A stretch of 64,000 nucleotides of DNA from contig OY755171.1 of NCBI GenBank assembly GCA_963576735.1, forward strand, positions 13,578,001 through 13,642,000. The letters are read 5' to 3'. The first letter of the stretch is position 1; each line of letters begins with the position of its first letter. Below are positions 30,301 through 41,390 of this stretch, piece by piece. The notes under the pieces are model-generated. The model saw only the letters and a program-made list of their open reading frames with translations, made no database searches and had not been told where the DNA came from. The position numbers and the translations under genes are program-made. Source of the stretch: Bedellia somnulentella (taxonomy: Eukaryota; Arthropoda; Insecta; Lepidoptera; Bedelliidae).

Positions 30301-30786
30301 GCGTGAAGACCGCTTGAAAATTAAAATGAGTTGAGTTGCCACTATCATATTCCTTCGCCTCGATCTCTTACTATGATTTTCTCAAAAGTAATGAAGTATG
30401 AAAGTTATCATGAAATTACCATGCCTGTCACCACTAAACTTAAAAATATAGTATGGGTTTAATCTATGCAAATAAACTGACAGGCTGACTTAGAATCAAC
30501 GCACCTTTGACTATGAACACTATAGACAGAGCGATGTTACGTCATCCATTTTAAAAAGAGAAGCCCTTATTTAAGTTCTTATATGTTAAAAAGAGACACA
30601 AATCTTTATTGTCATCTCTATCGCGTAACCCGTTTTGTTGATGTCACACTTTTAAATTGTGACAAACAAAGCATCGACTTGTGAGCGATTTTGGTTTTCT
30701 TTTGATTTTGAGAAAGATTTTATTCATTTGTATATTGTTATTGTGACAAAAGAGACTCCATTAGTTAAGTTATTATTTAGTGAGGT

Positions 30787-31590
30787 ATGGTTGGGTGTAG
30801 CGTGCTTGGCTGCGGAAGCCACAGCGAAAAACACATCGAAGGATTGACTTTCCAAAAGTGAGTGAGTTTTTTAATGTTTTTCTACATATAAATACATAAT
30901 AAATACATTGCGCGATCAGAAAATAAGTGTTTCAAATGTTAATTACGTTGAACTAGGTTACTAGCATTTTCTTTAGTTATTTTGAGCAATTTTTTAATAG
31001 TATAACCTAAAAATATGCAGTATCTCAGTGTTGCCATAATTCACGTTTTCATCCTACCCTGTCGTTAGGGTAAAATTTTCAAATTAGTAAACTGATGTTA
31101 ATGAGTGAGTATATTATGAATTTTGTCGCGCTATAGCGACGCTGAATGATTTCCAATTGTTATCTACGGAATTAGTAAGTAATAAATTTGTTATATTTAT
31201 TTAATTTCTTCGTATTCATTACAGTTTTCCTAAAGACCCGAATCTACGAGAAAAATGGATTGCGGCCACTGGAAGATGCAATTGGAAATCAACCAAAGTT
31301 TTGAGGCATACTATAAAATTGAAAGGCACCTCGTTTTTGTCCAAAGACTAAGCTTTGGCTCAAATGGTCGCAGTTGTTTTGAAAAAGAATTTAGGTAAAA
31401 GAATATTTCCGACATTAAACGACCACATCAGAGAGCAAAATCCGTTCGAAAACCACCTTGTGCTGTTAATAAAGGCTATAGCTTTAAAATACTTAGATGT
31501 ACGAATACATCATTTTTTGAAAAATGTGACTGAAATAGACGAATGAATTCGAAATTTTCACACGAAACTGATTTTGTTTAAAGGTCAATA
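30787..31590 (+). pseudogene. P-element-like (THAP) remnant, internally deleted
   Basis: Exon 1 (30787-30857) encodes MVGCSVLGCGSHSEKHIEG and ends LTFQ before donor GTGAGTGAG. Exon 2 starts at 31225 after TTCATTACAG and reads NFPKDPNLREKWIAATGR, NWKSTK. This is a THAP DNA-binding domain: C-x4-C then the FPKDP and W motifs. The final C-x2-H is missing and a stop follows at 31349-31351. After it the frame (31355-31546) resembles a P-transposase C-terminus (KYLDVRIHHFLK, then RNFHTKLILFKGQ after one more stop). AATAAA occurs at about 31600. The catalytic centre is absent. It could be a decayed THAP9-like gene rather than a transposon; I favour the transposon. Confidence 0.6.
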
Positions 31591-31619
31591 GTAAATAATG
31601 CAATAAAACTCATGTACAA

Positions 31620-32640
31620 AATAGTGCTGTCTTTTATTTTTCAAAATACAAACATAGACCCCACTATACCCATGATGACCCGTATGATATTTACATAACT
31701 TGCACTTATGGAACAGCTGTTTTTTTTTGTCCAGTAACAAAGTTAGTCCCGTACAAAAATTTATTCGTAATCATGGGAAGATTCATCCCTGATAGTTAGT
31801 ACAATGCTTTAGATTTCACGGTGTATTAAACATCAGTATAAATGGTAAAATTAAACAAAAAAGATTGTATAATACTAGGAGCAAGTATGTATAATTATAT
31901 GATTGCAGGAAATATTATAGTAAACAGTAAACCTTTAATTAAACAATGAATTGACGTAATCAATTTTAAATTAAAAAGTAGCTTTTAGAATGGTGATTAT
32001 AGTATTTTGGGGTAATTGTTTTCTAGTGATCGCAACATTACAGGGAAAAATATTGCTATCTAAAAGAGGTACTCTCCCGTTGCATTATGACTCTGTCTAT
32101 AGTGTTTATAGTCAAAACAACGCACAGCCGAATCTACTATTATGAAAGTGAGCACTAAGAAAGGCATTTCAGGAATTCCAACCCTAAGGGGTTGAGATAG
32201 GGATGTGAAGTTTATGTGACTGTTTTCATTGTACATTTAGAAGTTTGGAAAATGATATTATGGTTTTGGATCATATCTTTAAATAATTTGTGTAGGGGAA
32301 AGAAAAAATACTTCCCCTAAAGTGGTAAAAGTTTGTACGAAAATTAACATATCTCTGTACGAGTATCTCTGTACCCAAATTTATTATAATTATTATAAAA
32401 TTATATATGGGTTCCTTTTATGATATCAATGATCATTATAAGAACTGATTTCAGGATTTCAATCATAAAGGGGTAAAACTGGAGTTTGAAGTTTAAACGT
32501 TTTTTGCTTCAATTCTGGACTGAGAAGTATGAAAATTGGTATGTTTGTTTGCCATTATTAAAATAAACAATTAAGTTAAGACGGGGATAAAAAATATGGA
32601 TGATTTAATTTGGTACCTACTTAATTAACCTGAACTATAG
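31620..32640. other. Non-coding, nothing firmly recognised
   Basis: Two stretches near 32160 and 32450 (TTTCAGGAATTCCAACC..AAGGGGT and TTTCAGGATTTCAATC..AAAGGGGT) resemble one another and may be decayed repeat copies. Confidence 0.35.
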
Positions 32641-32642
32641 AG

Positions 32643-33365
32643 TTTATTTATTTATTTATTTATTATTATTAGGACCTTCAACAAGAAATACATAATTCAT
32701 TTATAGTTTTTTACATTGGTATTACGGTAGACAGTATGCATTCTTAATTATAGAAGGCCACAGCATTCTCTGGAAAACATGTACAAAAATTCATTATTCC
32801 CTAATTCCCTATTATTAACATAACTTACAACATCAAACCCTTAACCTAACTTAAACCTAGACTTAAACTATGCGGAACCTGAGTAAACAACCGTTACAAC
32901 ACCTATAAAATACATTTAATGTTGACTACAAAAGAGACCACTTTATAATACAATAAATCAAATTGTTAATTAACCTGTGCGGGTATCCTAACCATAACTA
33001 ACATTATTACTGATAAAGAAATATAAACTTAAAATAAAAGAGATTCAAAGAGAGTACATTATTACTGAAGATTTACACTTTTCAAACAACAACGCTTAAT
33101 GTTAACCGTGTCATCGCCACAAATATCGATTTCATCTCTTAGCTGATTCAAGGCTCTCATCGCTCTGTTTAATGGAGAGTTGAAACCAAGATTAGTCCTA
33201 GCCAATGTTTGTTTAAAGGGCACAATTGCATGCCTCTGACGCCTGCACGGTGCATTGAAATTAATTTGACCTAACAATTGGGGACAGTTATTGTTGCGAA
33301 TAATGTTGACAACAAACATATTGCTCAGCATTTCACGGCGATCGTGAAGGGACGTCATTTTTACG
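32643..33365 (-). pseudogene. CR1-like LINE, 3' end only
   Basis: The minus strand encodes LHDRREMLSNMFVVNIIRN, then LLGQINFNAPCRR, FKQTLARTNLGFNSPLNRAM and LNQLRDEID, the usual C-terminal end of CR1/Jockey reverse transcriptases. The tail is an AATAAATAAATAAATAAA run at 32643-32665. Severely 5'-truncated. Confidence 0.75.
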
Positions 33366-33480
33366 AGTTAAGCAATTTAGGTCAACAAGTATTCAATATT
33401 AGTTAAAGAGGAAGAACACATTTAAAATAATATTCTATGAACACCCTAAAACACAATTAAATACTTAGCATACAATACAT

Positions 33481-33600
33481 ATATAACGTTTACGCCATTA
33501 GTTCCCACTGGGGTAGGCAGAGGCTATCGATCGCCATTTAGCGGCAATTCTCGCGAGCTCCTTTTACATTCGTTAAGAAAAACCATACATAATATACATG
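33481..33600 (-). repeat. RTE 3'-end fragment
   Basis: GCCATTAGTTCCCACTGGGG then TAGGCAGAGGCTATCGATCG, matching the RTE tail; followed by diverged sequence. Confidence 0.65.
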
Positions 33601-33661
33601 CATATACTCACGCCGTTAGTGTCCATTGGGATAAGCAGAGACTATCGATCGCTACTTTGTA

Positions 33662-35646
33662 CAGTCGCCATCAGATATATCGGAGCGGCCGAGGTACTCA
33701 AATACTTCTGAGCAGCAATAAATTTCAATAAATTCTTTACGGTAAATAAGGTCAATAGAATCTGAACATCCAATTCGCCACAAATATATGAGCAGTCGGT
33801 TTTCAATTAAATCTGAACTCACAACGACACAATAATATCTGAAAGCACAACTTGTCAAAGTTATCTGCTTAGACAGGGTGATCATAAATATCTGAACATT
33901 AAGAGAAAATATACCTTAAAACACTAGACATACAGTTTAAAATTCTTTTTTTATTTATTTTAGTACGTACGCTGGAATACATTTTCTACACAACCACCAT
34001 TTAGTTTTATCAAATGTCAGAACTAAAAAGAGTTTTCTGCTGGGAGGTATTCTCCACTGACCAACTAATCCGTACAACTAGTTGTACGGTTAGTATATTA
34101 TTAGAAAAAAATACTAAATCGTTCCCCACTGACCAATTCTTTTTTTTTATAGAAACAAGTAAGTACATGGTGTTAATATAGGAATGGGTTTGTAGTTGTA
34201 TAATTTTCGCCGGCACAAATCATCAAGAGGTAAAATAACTTAGAATTTTTGAAAAGATGTATGCCATTTTTTTACTTTTAAATTAATATAAATGCAGCTT
34301 TAATAAAATAAAAGGATAAACTAGTTTTTACAAAATTATACCTTTTCCTGCAGTTTTCTCTAACGTATTATACGTATTCATATATATAATTATATTAAAT
34401 GAGGACAAAAATCTTAAGGTCTAATAAATAAAAATAAATAAAAGAATATGAATTCTTAATAAAATACAAAAATTAAACACAAGTGAGGATTTGAACCCTG
34501 ACGCAACGGATTATATTTCTGATTTCTAATTACTAAACCGCTAGGCCACGGTGATTGATAAAATAGTGGATGAAATATTGCAAAGCATTCGTACCTATTT
34601 TAATTTGGCAGCTTTAAACTAACCATAGATATAGAAACACATAGATTGGCAGTAAGTGACAAACAGAGCATCAACGTCAACAAAGGAAGGACCTCTCACG
34701 GACACGATAACAGCCTACAAGGGTTTTCGCATAAAACATGAAAAAAAATATGATTTATTTTCGTTAATTCTGGTATGTAAGTCTTAACTTTGGTGTTTTT
34801 TTGATAAAGTTATTAATATTTAATAGCACAGAAGCTAAATCAAATACATATTCTTTGGCAAACATAAAATTTTTAGCCATTTATGTCCAAATTAAGATTG
34901 TAATAATTACCAATCTATATGCTTATTATAGATCTTAAACAAAAGTTTTCAATGCAAATATATGATAAAAATATCTTCTGTCATCATAATATTACAATTA
35001 ATGTTAAGTTTACAATTTGGCAAAAATAACAAATACGTGAATTTTTATCAATTTTAATAGGGTTAGTATGGAATCCGCGATACTAATGTCACGCACACAT
35101 ACTCATTTACGCACACCGTTGTACTTTGTATTGTCAATCTATATACGTAAGTATAGCACAATAAATCTGTGAATATTTGATAAATACATGAAGTGAATTA
35201 TATGCAATGACAGTAATGTTACCATTTTTGTAAATTGTCAAATATTTTATTCAAATGTGTCTCTTGTAACAAGACTGTAAAGTTGCTTTTCGAAGATTTA
35301 TTTATATTTTGTATACCTACTTATTTTGTAAAAGGAAAATTCATTACATCTGTACGATTACATTTAAACTGTATGCCTAGTGCTTTAAGGTATATTTTCC
35401 TTAAATGTTCAGATATTTATGATCACCCTGTCTGAGCAGATAACTTTGACGAGTTGTGCTTTCAGATATTATTGTGTCGTTGTGAGTTCAGATTTAATTG
35501 AAAACCGACTGCTCATATATTTGCGGCGAATAGGATGTTCAGATCTTTCTTATTGACCTTATTTACCGTAAAGAATTTATTGAAATTTATTGCTGCTCAG
35601 AAGTATTTGAGTACCTCGGCCGCTCCGATATATCTGATGGCGACTG
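33662..35646. mobile_element. Tc1/mariner-type element with long inverted ends, non-coding
   Basis: 1985 bp, beginning CAGTCGCCATCAGATATATC and ending in its exact complement, flanked by TA on both sides. The inverted ends run about 238-242 bp (33662-33899 and 35405-35646) with few differences and repeatedly contain ATCTGAAC. The TA target and CAGT start fit Tc1/mariner. No transposase frame is present. Confidence 0.8.
34478..34557 (-). repeat. tRNA-like (SINE head) relic
   Basis: The minus strand reads GTGGCCTAGCGGTTTAG (box A-like) and GGGTTCAAATCCT (box B-like) about 45 nt apart, with CACCGTG/CACTTGTG ends. Different from the T1 and T2 families. Inside the 33662-35646 element. Confidence 0.5.
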
Positions 35647-35840
35647 TACGATCCTGAGAAACCTTCGATTACATTCAAATAATCTTTTTATCAATGCTCC
35701 TTTATTCTTCTTACTTCGGACACTTACTTTTGAGCCAAGAAAACAATAAAATCTCCAATTGTAACAAGAGCAAATAATTATATATAATAATAATCGGGAT
35801 TAACCAGCGAACATTTTTAAAACCACTTACGTGATATGTT

Positions 35841-35900
35841 TGCCCGACGTTTCGGCACACCTACTGGTGCCAAGTTCACGGGCTGACTGAAGAGCTTTCT
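35841..35900 (-). ncRNA. Possible hammerhead ribozyme relic in the Penelope terminal repeat
   Basis: The minus strand shows a hairpin GGCACC-AGTA-GGTGTGCC directly followed by GAAAC and GTC, the arrangement of stem II and the GAAA core box. The CUGANGA box is not intact (CGTGAAC at that place), so activity is unlikely. Penelope terminal repeats are known to carry hammerheads. Confidence 0.35.
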
Positions 35901-35944
35901 CGGCTGGTAGTTTGTGATTGAGGAGTTTTTAAAGTACCCTCACA

Positions 35945-36253
35945 TCACTCAATCACTACACTAACAATCTCCGATGATGTTGTACTAAACATCACCTTGC
36001 GACGCGAACACTTATTATAAATCACTGGCTCCCACGTAGAAGATAAACGATAGCCACTTTCCCGGTTGAAATTCTCGTGTTTTTTAATTTTTACCGCTTC
36101 ACGCACAATTTGAGAATAGTAATGGCGATCATTGGAAAGGACGGTTGGTTTATGGAGTTCAGCAATCCAGTGGTTTGATCCTGATTCTAACAAGTGCTCT
36201 ACTATAGCAGACTTCTCCACCTGGCGATTTTTAACGTCGGGCAAACATATCAC
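35945..36253 (-). pseudogene. Penelope GIY-YIG endonuclease C-terminus
   Basis: Open frame of about 100 residues: CLPDVKNRQVEKSAIVEHLL, then HYYSQIVREAVKIKKHENFN, RESGYRLSSTW. The EKSAxxEH and REAxxIxKH..NFNRE..Y.LS..W blocks are the end of the Penelope endonuclease domain as I know it. The GIY and YIG motifs and the reverse transcriptase are upstream in complete elements and absent here. Confidence 0.75.
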
Positions 36254-36307
36254 GTAAGTGGTTTTAAAAATGTTCGCTGGTTAATCCCGATTATTATTAT
36301 ATATAAT

Positions 36308-37140
36308 GTCGACAAACCGCGAGAGTTTAAAAAGTATAAGAGCAAAACATATTCAGTACATAAACTTCGTATCCGTATTTTATAAATTAGATACGTAGTG
36401 AAACGCAATAACTTCTAACACTGTCAGAACAAACCTCCGTATTGCTTTTAAAGTAGTCGTTAACGCACTCAGTCCCGAAATGTCCTCAAATATCATCACA
36501 GACCGAGGCCGACACGGCAACCTTATTATTTTTTATGGGCAGTAGTGTTCCAATACACTGGATACATTTACCTCCCGAGGGAACCCGAAATAACATTTCA
36601 TCATATTTTCATAGGCTTTTGACATTCTGATATTATTGTCGTAAAGAAAATGTTTGCAAACTTTGTCGGTTTCCTGAAATAATTTAATCTAAAAACCTCG
36701 AGTGTTAGCGATGAACCTTTTAAATAGGCTCCATACTGAATCTATTTAGATATTCAGATACTAACGGAAAGTCCCGGAAAAAAAGGAAGGAGACTTTGCG
36801 TAACTAAAACTAGTTTTTATGCCCAAAATAATGAGGTTATCTCCGAAATATGCAATTACAAAACCTTTGTGTGTGATCGAGCTTTCATAGTGGAAACACT
36901 TTTTCTACTATTAATGCTCTACTAGCTACTATAATAGATCACAAATCAAGTTCACAAATATCAAGTTGTGTGTAATTACAGTTCGATAATTAGATAGATA
37001 TATAAAAAAAGTTTTATTTCAAGTTATTATTTTTATAAAAAATATATATTTATGAAGATAGCAATACTGCAAATAGCGTTGCGCGGGAAAAATTTTGATA
37101 GCTTCATAGTGATTTCTGAGATGAGCGCGTTGGAGCTTTA
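36308..37140. other. Non-coding, nothing recognised
   Basis: No exon, RNA or known repeat supported. Confidence 0.35.
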
Positions 37141-37233
37141 GAAAAGACAAATTGGTCGAAGCCCAACCCGGGATTTGAACCCTCATCATCTGCACGATAA
37201 GCGGTGTTCTATCGTTCGAGAAATCACGGGGTT
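37141..37233 (-). repeat. T2 SINE, tRNA head only
   Basis: The minus strand has GATAGAACACCGCTTATCGT and GGGTTCAAATCCCGGGTTGG with the AATTTGTCT link; the body is missing. Confidence 0.7.
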
Positions 37234-37299
37234 ACCTACAAACTTTGATGCACCTCCTCACAAAACAAATTGCCATGATTATTATTTTATATATGTTTT

Positions 37300-37540
37300 A
37301 ATAACGGTGAGGGAAAACATCGTGAGGAAACCCACATGGCTGAGTTGTACTTAGTCATGTGACAGTGTATTCGTACAAAACGGCGATAGGCTTGCCCCCT
37401 ATCACGTGAGTACACTGTCCATGCAAAACGTGGGTACTCTGAACACCAGGTGACAAAGTCACGTGATGTTCAGAAGTATTAGTACCTCTGCCAACCCCTT
37501 CGGGGATATTCGGCGTGAACGTTTATGTTATGTTATGTTT
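37300..37540 (+). repeat. T2 SINE, body and 3' end
   Basis: AACGGTGAGGGAAAACATCG to CCCTTCGGGGATATTCGGCG and a TTATGTTATGTT tail. Close to the 38887 copy. Confidence 0.8.
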
Positions 37541-37685
37541 ACTAACACAGATAAAAAAATTATCCATAGGCCAATAAATCAGTCCTTTTTATATCAACTT
37601 ATAGTTAAAAATAACATCAGTATTATTGCTATTTCATTCATTAATTTATACAAAAAAAATATAATAAACAATATAAAATATTTAA

Positions 37686-37955
37686 TCATTTATCATTCTT
37701 GTCATCTGACCCTTTCATTTCATTTTCTTTATCATCAATTATTTTTGATAGTTTTACGCTTTGAAAAGTTGTATCGCTGGATGTATTCCTTGGTTTTTGA
37801 AGCAAAGACGATGGTTCTGTAAGTGGTTGAGACGGATTAGTATTTGTACTTTCAAGGTTATCGTTTTCTTCTTCTTTTTGTTTTGCATTCTTCAATGCTT
37901 CCAACATTTCTGAAAATTTTAACATTTGAAGATTATTATTTACGTTTGTAGCCAT
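37686..37955 (-). CDS. Small hydrophilic open frame, 89 residues
   Basis: ATG at 37955 in a good context (CCCAATGG). The product begins MATNVNNNLQMLKFSEMLEA and ends DDKENEMKGSDDKNDK. It is rich in K, E, D, N and S, with one predicted helix at the start; no membrane segment or signal. The composition is more protein-like than neighbouring chance frames. It may be a small gene or a 3' exon of an unseen gene. No family recognised. Confidence 0.35.
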   Translation of the reverse strand: MATNVNNNLQMLKFSEMLEALKNAKQKEEENDNLESTNTNPSQPLTEPSSLLQKPRNTSSDTTFQSVKLSKIIDDKENEMKGSDDKNDK

Positions 37956-38689
37956 TGGGTCAGGTATCAATCGCAGTAGGAAGACAACTGATTAGATGCA
38001 ATTCTATGCACAAACCTGTCGTGTTTTTTAAAAATCACAAATCTTAAACATAGAAATGAATTAAGAATCTTAGTAAACAAGAACCTGTAATAACTGCATT
38101 TTTATTTCAGGTACCACATAAGTTTTAATTAGTCACGCAATATGGGGATTATTCATACCATTTTAATCAAACTTGCAAAAAATAAAGGGCATTAGGTTCG
38201 ACCTATATAACGACTTACCACGCCGGAAATTTCCTGAAAGCGGCATCTAAAGGTTTAAATTTGTATTCAAGATTTTACATTAAAATTATCAGGCTCTATA
38301 ACTGTTTTCTGACTTTTATGAGATTGCTATTTATATGATTATGTTTGCTTTTTTTCAATTTCATTAATTAAATTATTGTTTTGTAATATTTGTATACATT
38401 GTAAACAAAGATATTGGCTAGGAACATAGAATTTAGTTAGTCTGAGCATAGAATTCATAAGAAGGGTATGGAAATAAATAATACTTTTTGTCAATATAGT
38501 CTGTTGGGGTTAGTCCGATCCATGGAAGTATTATTTAAACAGGAACGCGCGCTGGCGACCTAAAGTGTCCTGAAAAAGGATGGCTAACTAGCGAACTGTG
38601 TCTCGTTTATGTAGGGTGACCATCTGTTGGTGTGTTAATAAGAGTTCCTCTAAAGGATACAAAAACACTTATATTTACATATTTTGAAT

Positions 38690-38830
38690 GTTTTTGTTCA
38701 TGAAAACCTCATGTGGGGACCTGATTCAGCCTTTGACACGGTAGCTCAATTGGTAGAGCGACGGGGGCGTATACCCGAGGTCGCGGGTTCGATCCCCACC
38801 TGTGTCGTAATTTTTCTTTCCTTTATTTAT
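38690..38830 (+). repeat. T1 tRNA-like repeat, single copy
   Basis: A tRNA-like block at 38738-38808 (GACACGGTAGCTCAATTGGT to CACCTGTGTCG) followed by TAATTTTTCTTTCCTTTATT. Preceded by GTTCATGAAAACCTCATGTG in inverted orientation relative to the T1 tail. Confidence 0.75.
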
Positions 38831-38886
38831 TAGTTATATTTACATACATACATTATGTATGTAAATATAACTATATATACACTATA

Positions 38887-39255
38887 ACCGTGATAGCCCA
38901 GTGGGTAGAACACTCGGTTATCGTGCAAACGACTAGTGTTCGAATCCTGGGTCGGGCCTACACCAATTTGTCTTTTCTAAAGACATATGTGTGGTTAATT
39001 TATCATGGTTGTTAACGGTGAGGGAAAACATCGTGAGGAAACCCACATGGCTGAGTTGTACTTAGTCATGTGACAGTGTATTCGTACAAAACGGCGATAG
39101 GCCTGCCCCCTATCACGTGAGTACACTGTCCATGCAAAACGTGGGTACTCTGAACACCAGGTGACAAAGTCACGTGATGTTCAGAAGTATTAGTACCTCT
39201 GCCAACCCCTTCGGGGATTTTCGGCGTGAACGTTTATGTTTATGTTATGTTTACA
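38887..39255 (+). repeat. T2 SINE, full-length reference copy
   Basis: About 370 bp: tRNA-like head with box A (TAGCCCAGTGGG) and box B (GTTCGAATCCTGG), link ACACCAATTTGTC, a body with AAACATCGTGAGGAAACCC and CACGTGATGTTCAGAAG, and a TTATGTTTATGTTATG tail. It contains a false 62-codon frame. Confidence 0.88.
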
Positions 39256-39365
39256 TACATTATAAAAAATATTATAAAAACACTTATATTTACATATATA
39301 CATTGTTTTTGGTAAATCAACGTGTTTTTTATACATATTTATTCTTAATTAATCGATTATAAAAG

Positions 39366-39573
39366 AATGGGTAGCCAGTGCTTGAGAATTAAAATTACCT
39401 CAGCCACTTTTGGAAGTTGCGTGGGGAAAAGATGGTGAAATAAAGGTTGTTGGTGATGGGTCTCAACCGCATTGCCCAAAAATCCCTTAAAAGCCCCAAT
39501 ACCGTTAGTCGCCTCTTACGTACACCCACCGGAAGAAATGGGGTAGTGCTATACTAAGCCGACACCACACAGC
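39366..39573 (-). repeat. RTE-derived short element
   Basis: Minus copy ending CGACACCACACAGC; the 3' tail is shortened. Confidence 0.8.
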
Positions 39574-39579
39574 TATATT

Positions 39580-40430
39580 CAAATTCAAATTGTTTAATGC
39601 ATTCATGTGGTAAAGTTCGAGATGATACAGGTTATTTTATTTATTGTTCCATAACATGAACCCATATTTATCACTATTTTCTTAATTAAATGATAAAAGC
39701 TCCAAAACACTCAAACAGATGATAAATTGTGGACACCACATTTATCTTGTTTCGATGGGGATACCCGTGACAAATATTAATATCCCTTTTGCCAAACTTA
39801 ACCAATTATTTATCTCCAAATCGATAGGCGACAATAATAATAAAAATAAAATACAAAAAAGGAACAGTTAATAACCTGCTTTTTATCAAATATTCCCTTT
39901 AAATAAGTTTGAATTTGTTTTTCTTTGAACTTAATCTCGACTGGCAACCGCGCGAGCGGGACACACTTCTCTCTCACACGGCTCTCGTTCTAGGACGTTT
40001 CTCTGCTTGACAGTTTTTAAAAGATAATTAACTTTATTGCATGGTAATAAATTGCATTTTTGTTTACCATATTTTTGTGAGTACGCTCTCCTGTTTAGTT
40101 AGTAGCTTCATGGTCCGATCTTCCAACGTTATTGGCATCGCGTGTTTAACAAATTTAACAATAACTAGGACTTCAATGCAAGTGTGCAATTGAAAAAAAG
40201 AGCTGAGCGATATGTTCGACTCGACTGAACTATCTTTATTGCAAATTATTGTTCCTTAAAGAAAGACATTCAATTCAACATTTGTTTAACAAAAATCAAA
40301 TGTCTTTTTTATATTTTCAGTTCATTTTTCCCATTGACTGTAATGAAAATTTGTTTTTTTTATTTTTTTTATTTTGAGTGCGTACTTCTTATTTTTTTTT
40401 TCAACTAAAATAATATATATCATAGTCTTG
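39580..40430. other. Non-coding, nothing recognised
   Basis: No supported feature. A GC-richer patch lies at 39945-40000. Confidence 0.35.
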
Positions 40431-40434
40431 ATCA

Positions 40435-40695
40435 GTCTGAAAAATTTTATCAAGATCGGTCAAGCAGTTCAGGAGGAGTAGCGTTCCGAAGAAGCGGCGG
40501 AAGTGAGCGTATGAGTTTCTCTATGGTAAGTCTATGGAAAAGTTTATGGCAATTTCTTCTAGATGTTAGAAAAAGTTCGATTTTTTTTTGACTGAAACCT
40601 TTAGGTACTTTGTGGCTATCAGCTTGTGTTTGGTTAAGATCTGTCAAGCGGTTCCGGAGGAGTAGCGTTCCATGGAAACGGCTAACCCGCGTATA
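40435..40695. repeat. Duplicated motif of a transposon end
   Basis: GATCGGTCAAGCAGTTC-AGGAGGAGTAGCGTTCC at 40455 recurs as GATCTGTCAAGCGGTTC-CGGAGGAGTAGCGTTCC at 40637. Such words are common in terminal regions of insect transposons. No coding supported. Confidence 0.45.
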
Positions 40696-40714
40696 AGAGC
40701 TTAATAAAGCTAAT

Positions 40715-41040
40715 TTGAATGTTTTTGTTAATGAAAACCTCATGTGGGGATTATTACAAAGGAAAGAAAAACATTCAATTTATGTAATAGTTAGGCGTTC
40801 TCAACATTTGCATTCTATCAAAAAAGGTAGACAAGTGGCCTTCCAAATTTGTATAATATTCGGAGGTAGGTAACGGAAACACTACTTAAAAGTGTAAAAG
40901 AAACAAAGAATAGAAACATTTCGCACTGGAAGCCATTGACACTGTAGCTCAATTGGCAGAGCGACGGGGGCGTATACCTGAGGTCGCGGGTTCGATCCCC
41001 GCCGGTCGGCGTCGAAGTTTTTCTTTCCTTTATTTATTAA
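40715..41040 (+). repeat. T1 tRNA-like repeat, full single copy
   Basis: Matches one 317-bp unit of the 13.5-kb array: the body (GTAATAGTTAGGCGTTCTC, AGGTAGACAAGTGGCC), a tRNA-like block at 40938-41013 and TTTTTCTTTCCTTTATTTATT. It shows that the array unit exists elsewhere as a stand-alone element. Confidence 0.8.
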
Positions 41041-41390
41041 TCATAAAGCTGTCAACTTAAGACTTAAGAACTAATGTGTTTCAATATTTCGCCTAAGCAA
41101 TATGTCAGTTACCATGGCTGTGTGGCTTATAGAGCGTAATATAACTGTCGAGTCATATCTAGTCTAAGAATCCCGAGATCTAATCCTGCTGGTTAGATGT
41201 TTATTTTTTGCATTTTTATTTGACATTGTTTTAATGTAAATACTGAATACACCATAAAAATGCATTGTTTTCAATAAAAGCAAAGGTATGACAGAGAATA
41301 ACTGTAATGAAAAAAAAAAACTCCTTAAAATTCAATGCAAAATAATAATTCTTATGAATGGTTGTCCTTCATTTTGAAACAAAATTATAT

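Larger units (their letters stand above)
33601..35740 (-). repeat. RTE 3'-end fragment split by a transposon
   Basis: The left part 33601-33661 (GCCGTTAGTGTCCATTGGG to CTACTTTGTA) and right part 35647-35740 (TACGATCCTGAGAAACC to CTTACTTCGGAC) join into one RTE 3' end when 33662-35646 is removed. Confidence 0.75.
35777..36307 (-). mobile_element. Penelope-like element, short copy
   Basis: 531 bp bounded by a perfect 75-bp inverted repeat (35777-35851 and 36233-36307). It holds a GIY-YIG endonuclease tail on the minus strand. The GCCGAAACGTCGGGCAAACA word near the 3' end is typical of Penelope terminal repeats. Penelope copies often carry a partial inverted terminal repeat at the 5' side, as here. 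Confidence 0.75.

Noticed and set aside
37463..39362. Repeated frame beginning MMFRSISTSANPFGD
   Set aside because: It is translation of the T2 SINE 3' end in two copies, not a gene.
40450..40743. 97-codon minus frame
   Set aside because: It overlaps a duplicated transposon-end motif and has no recognisable domain.
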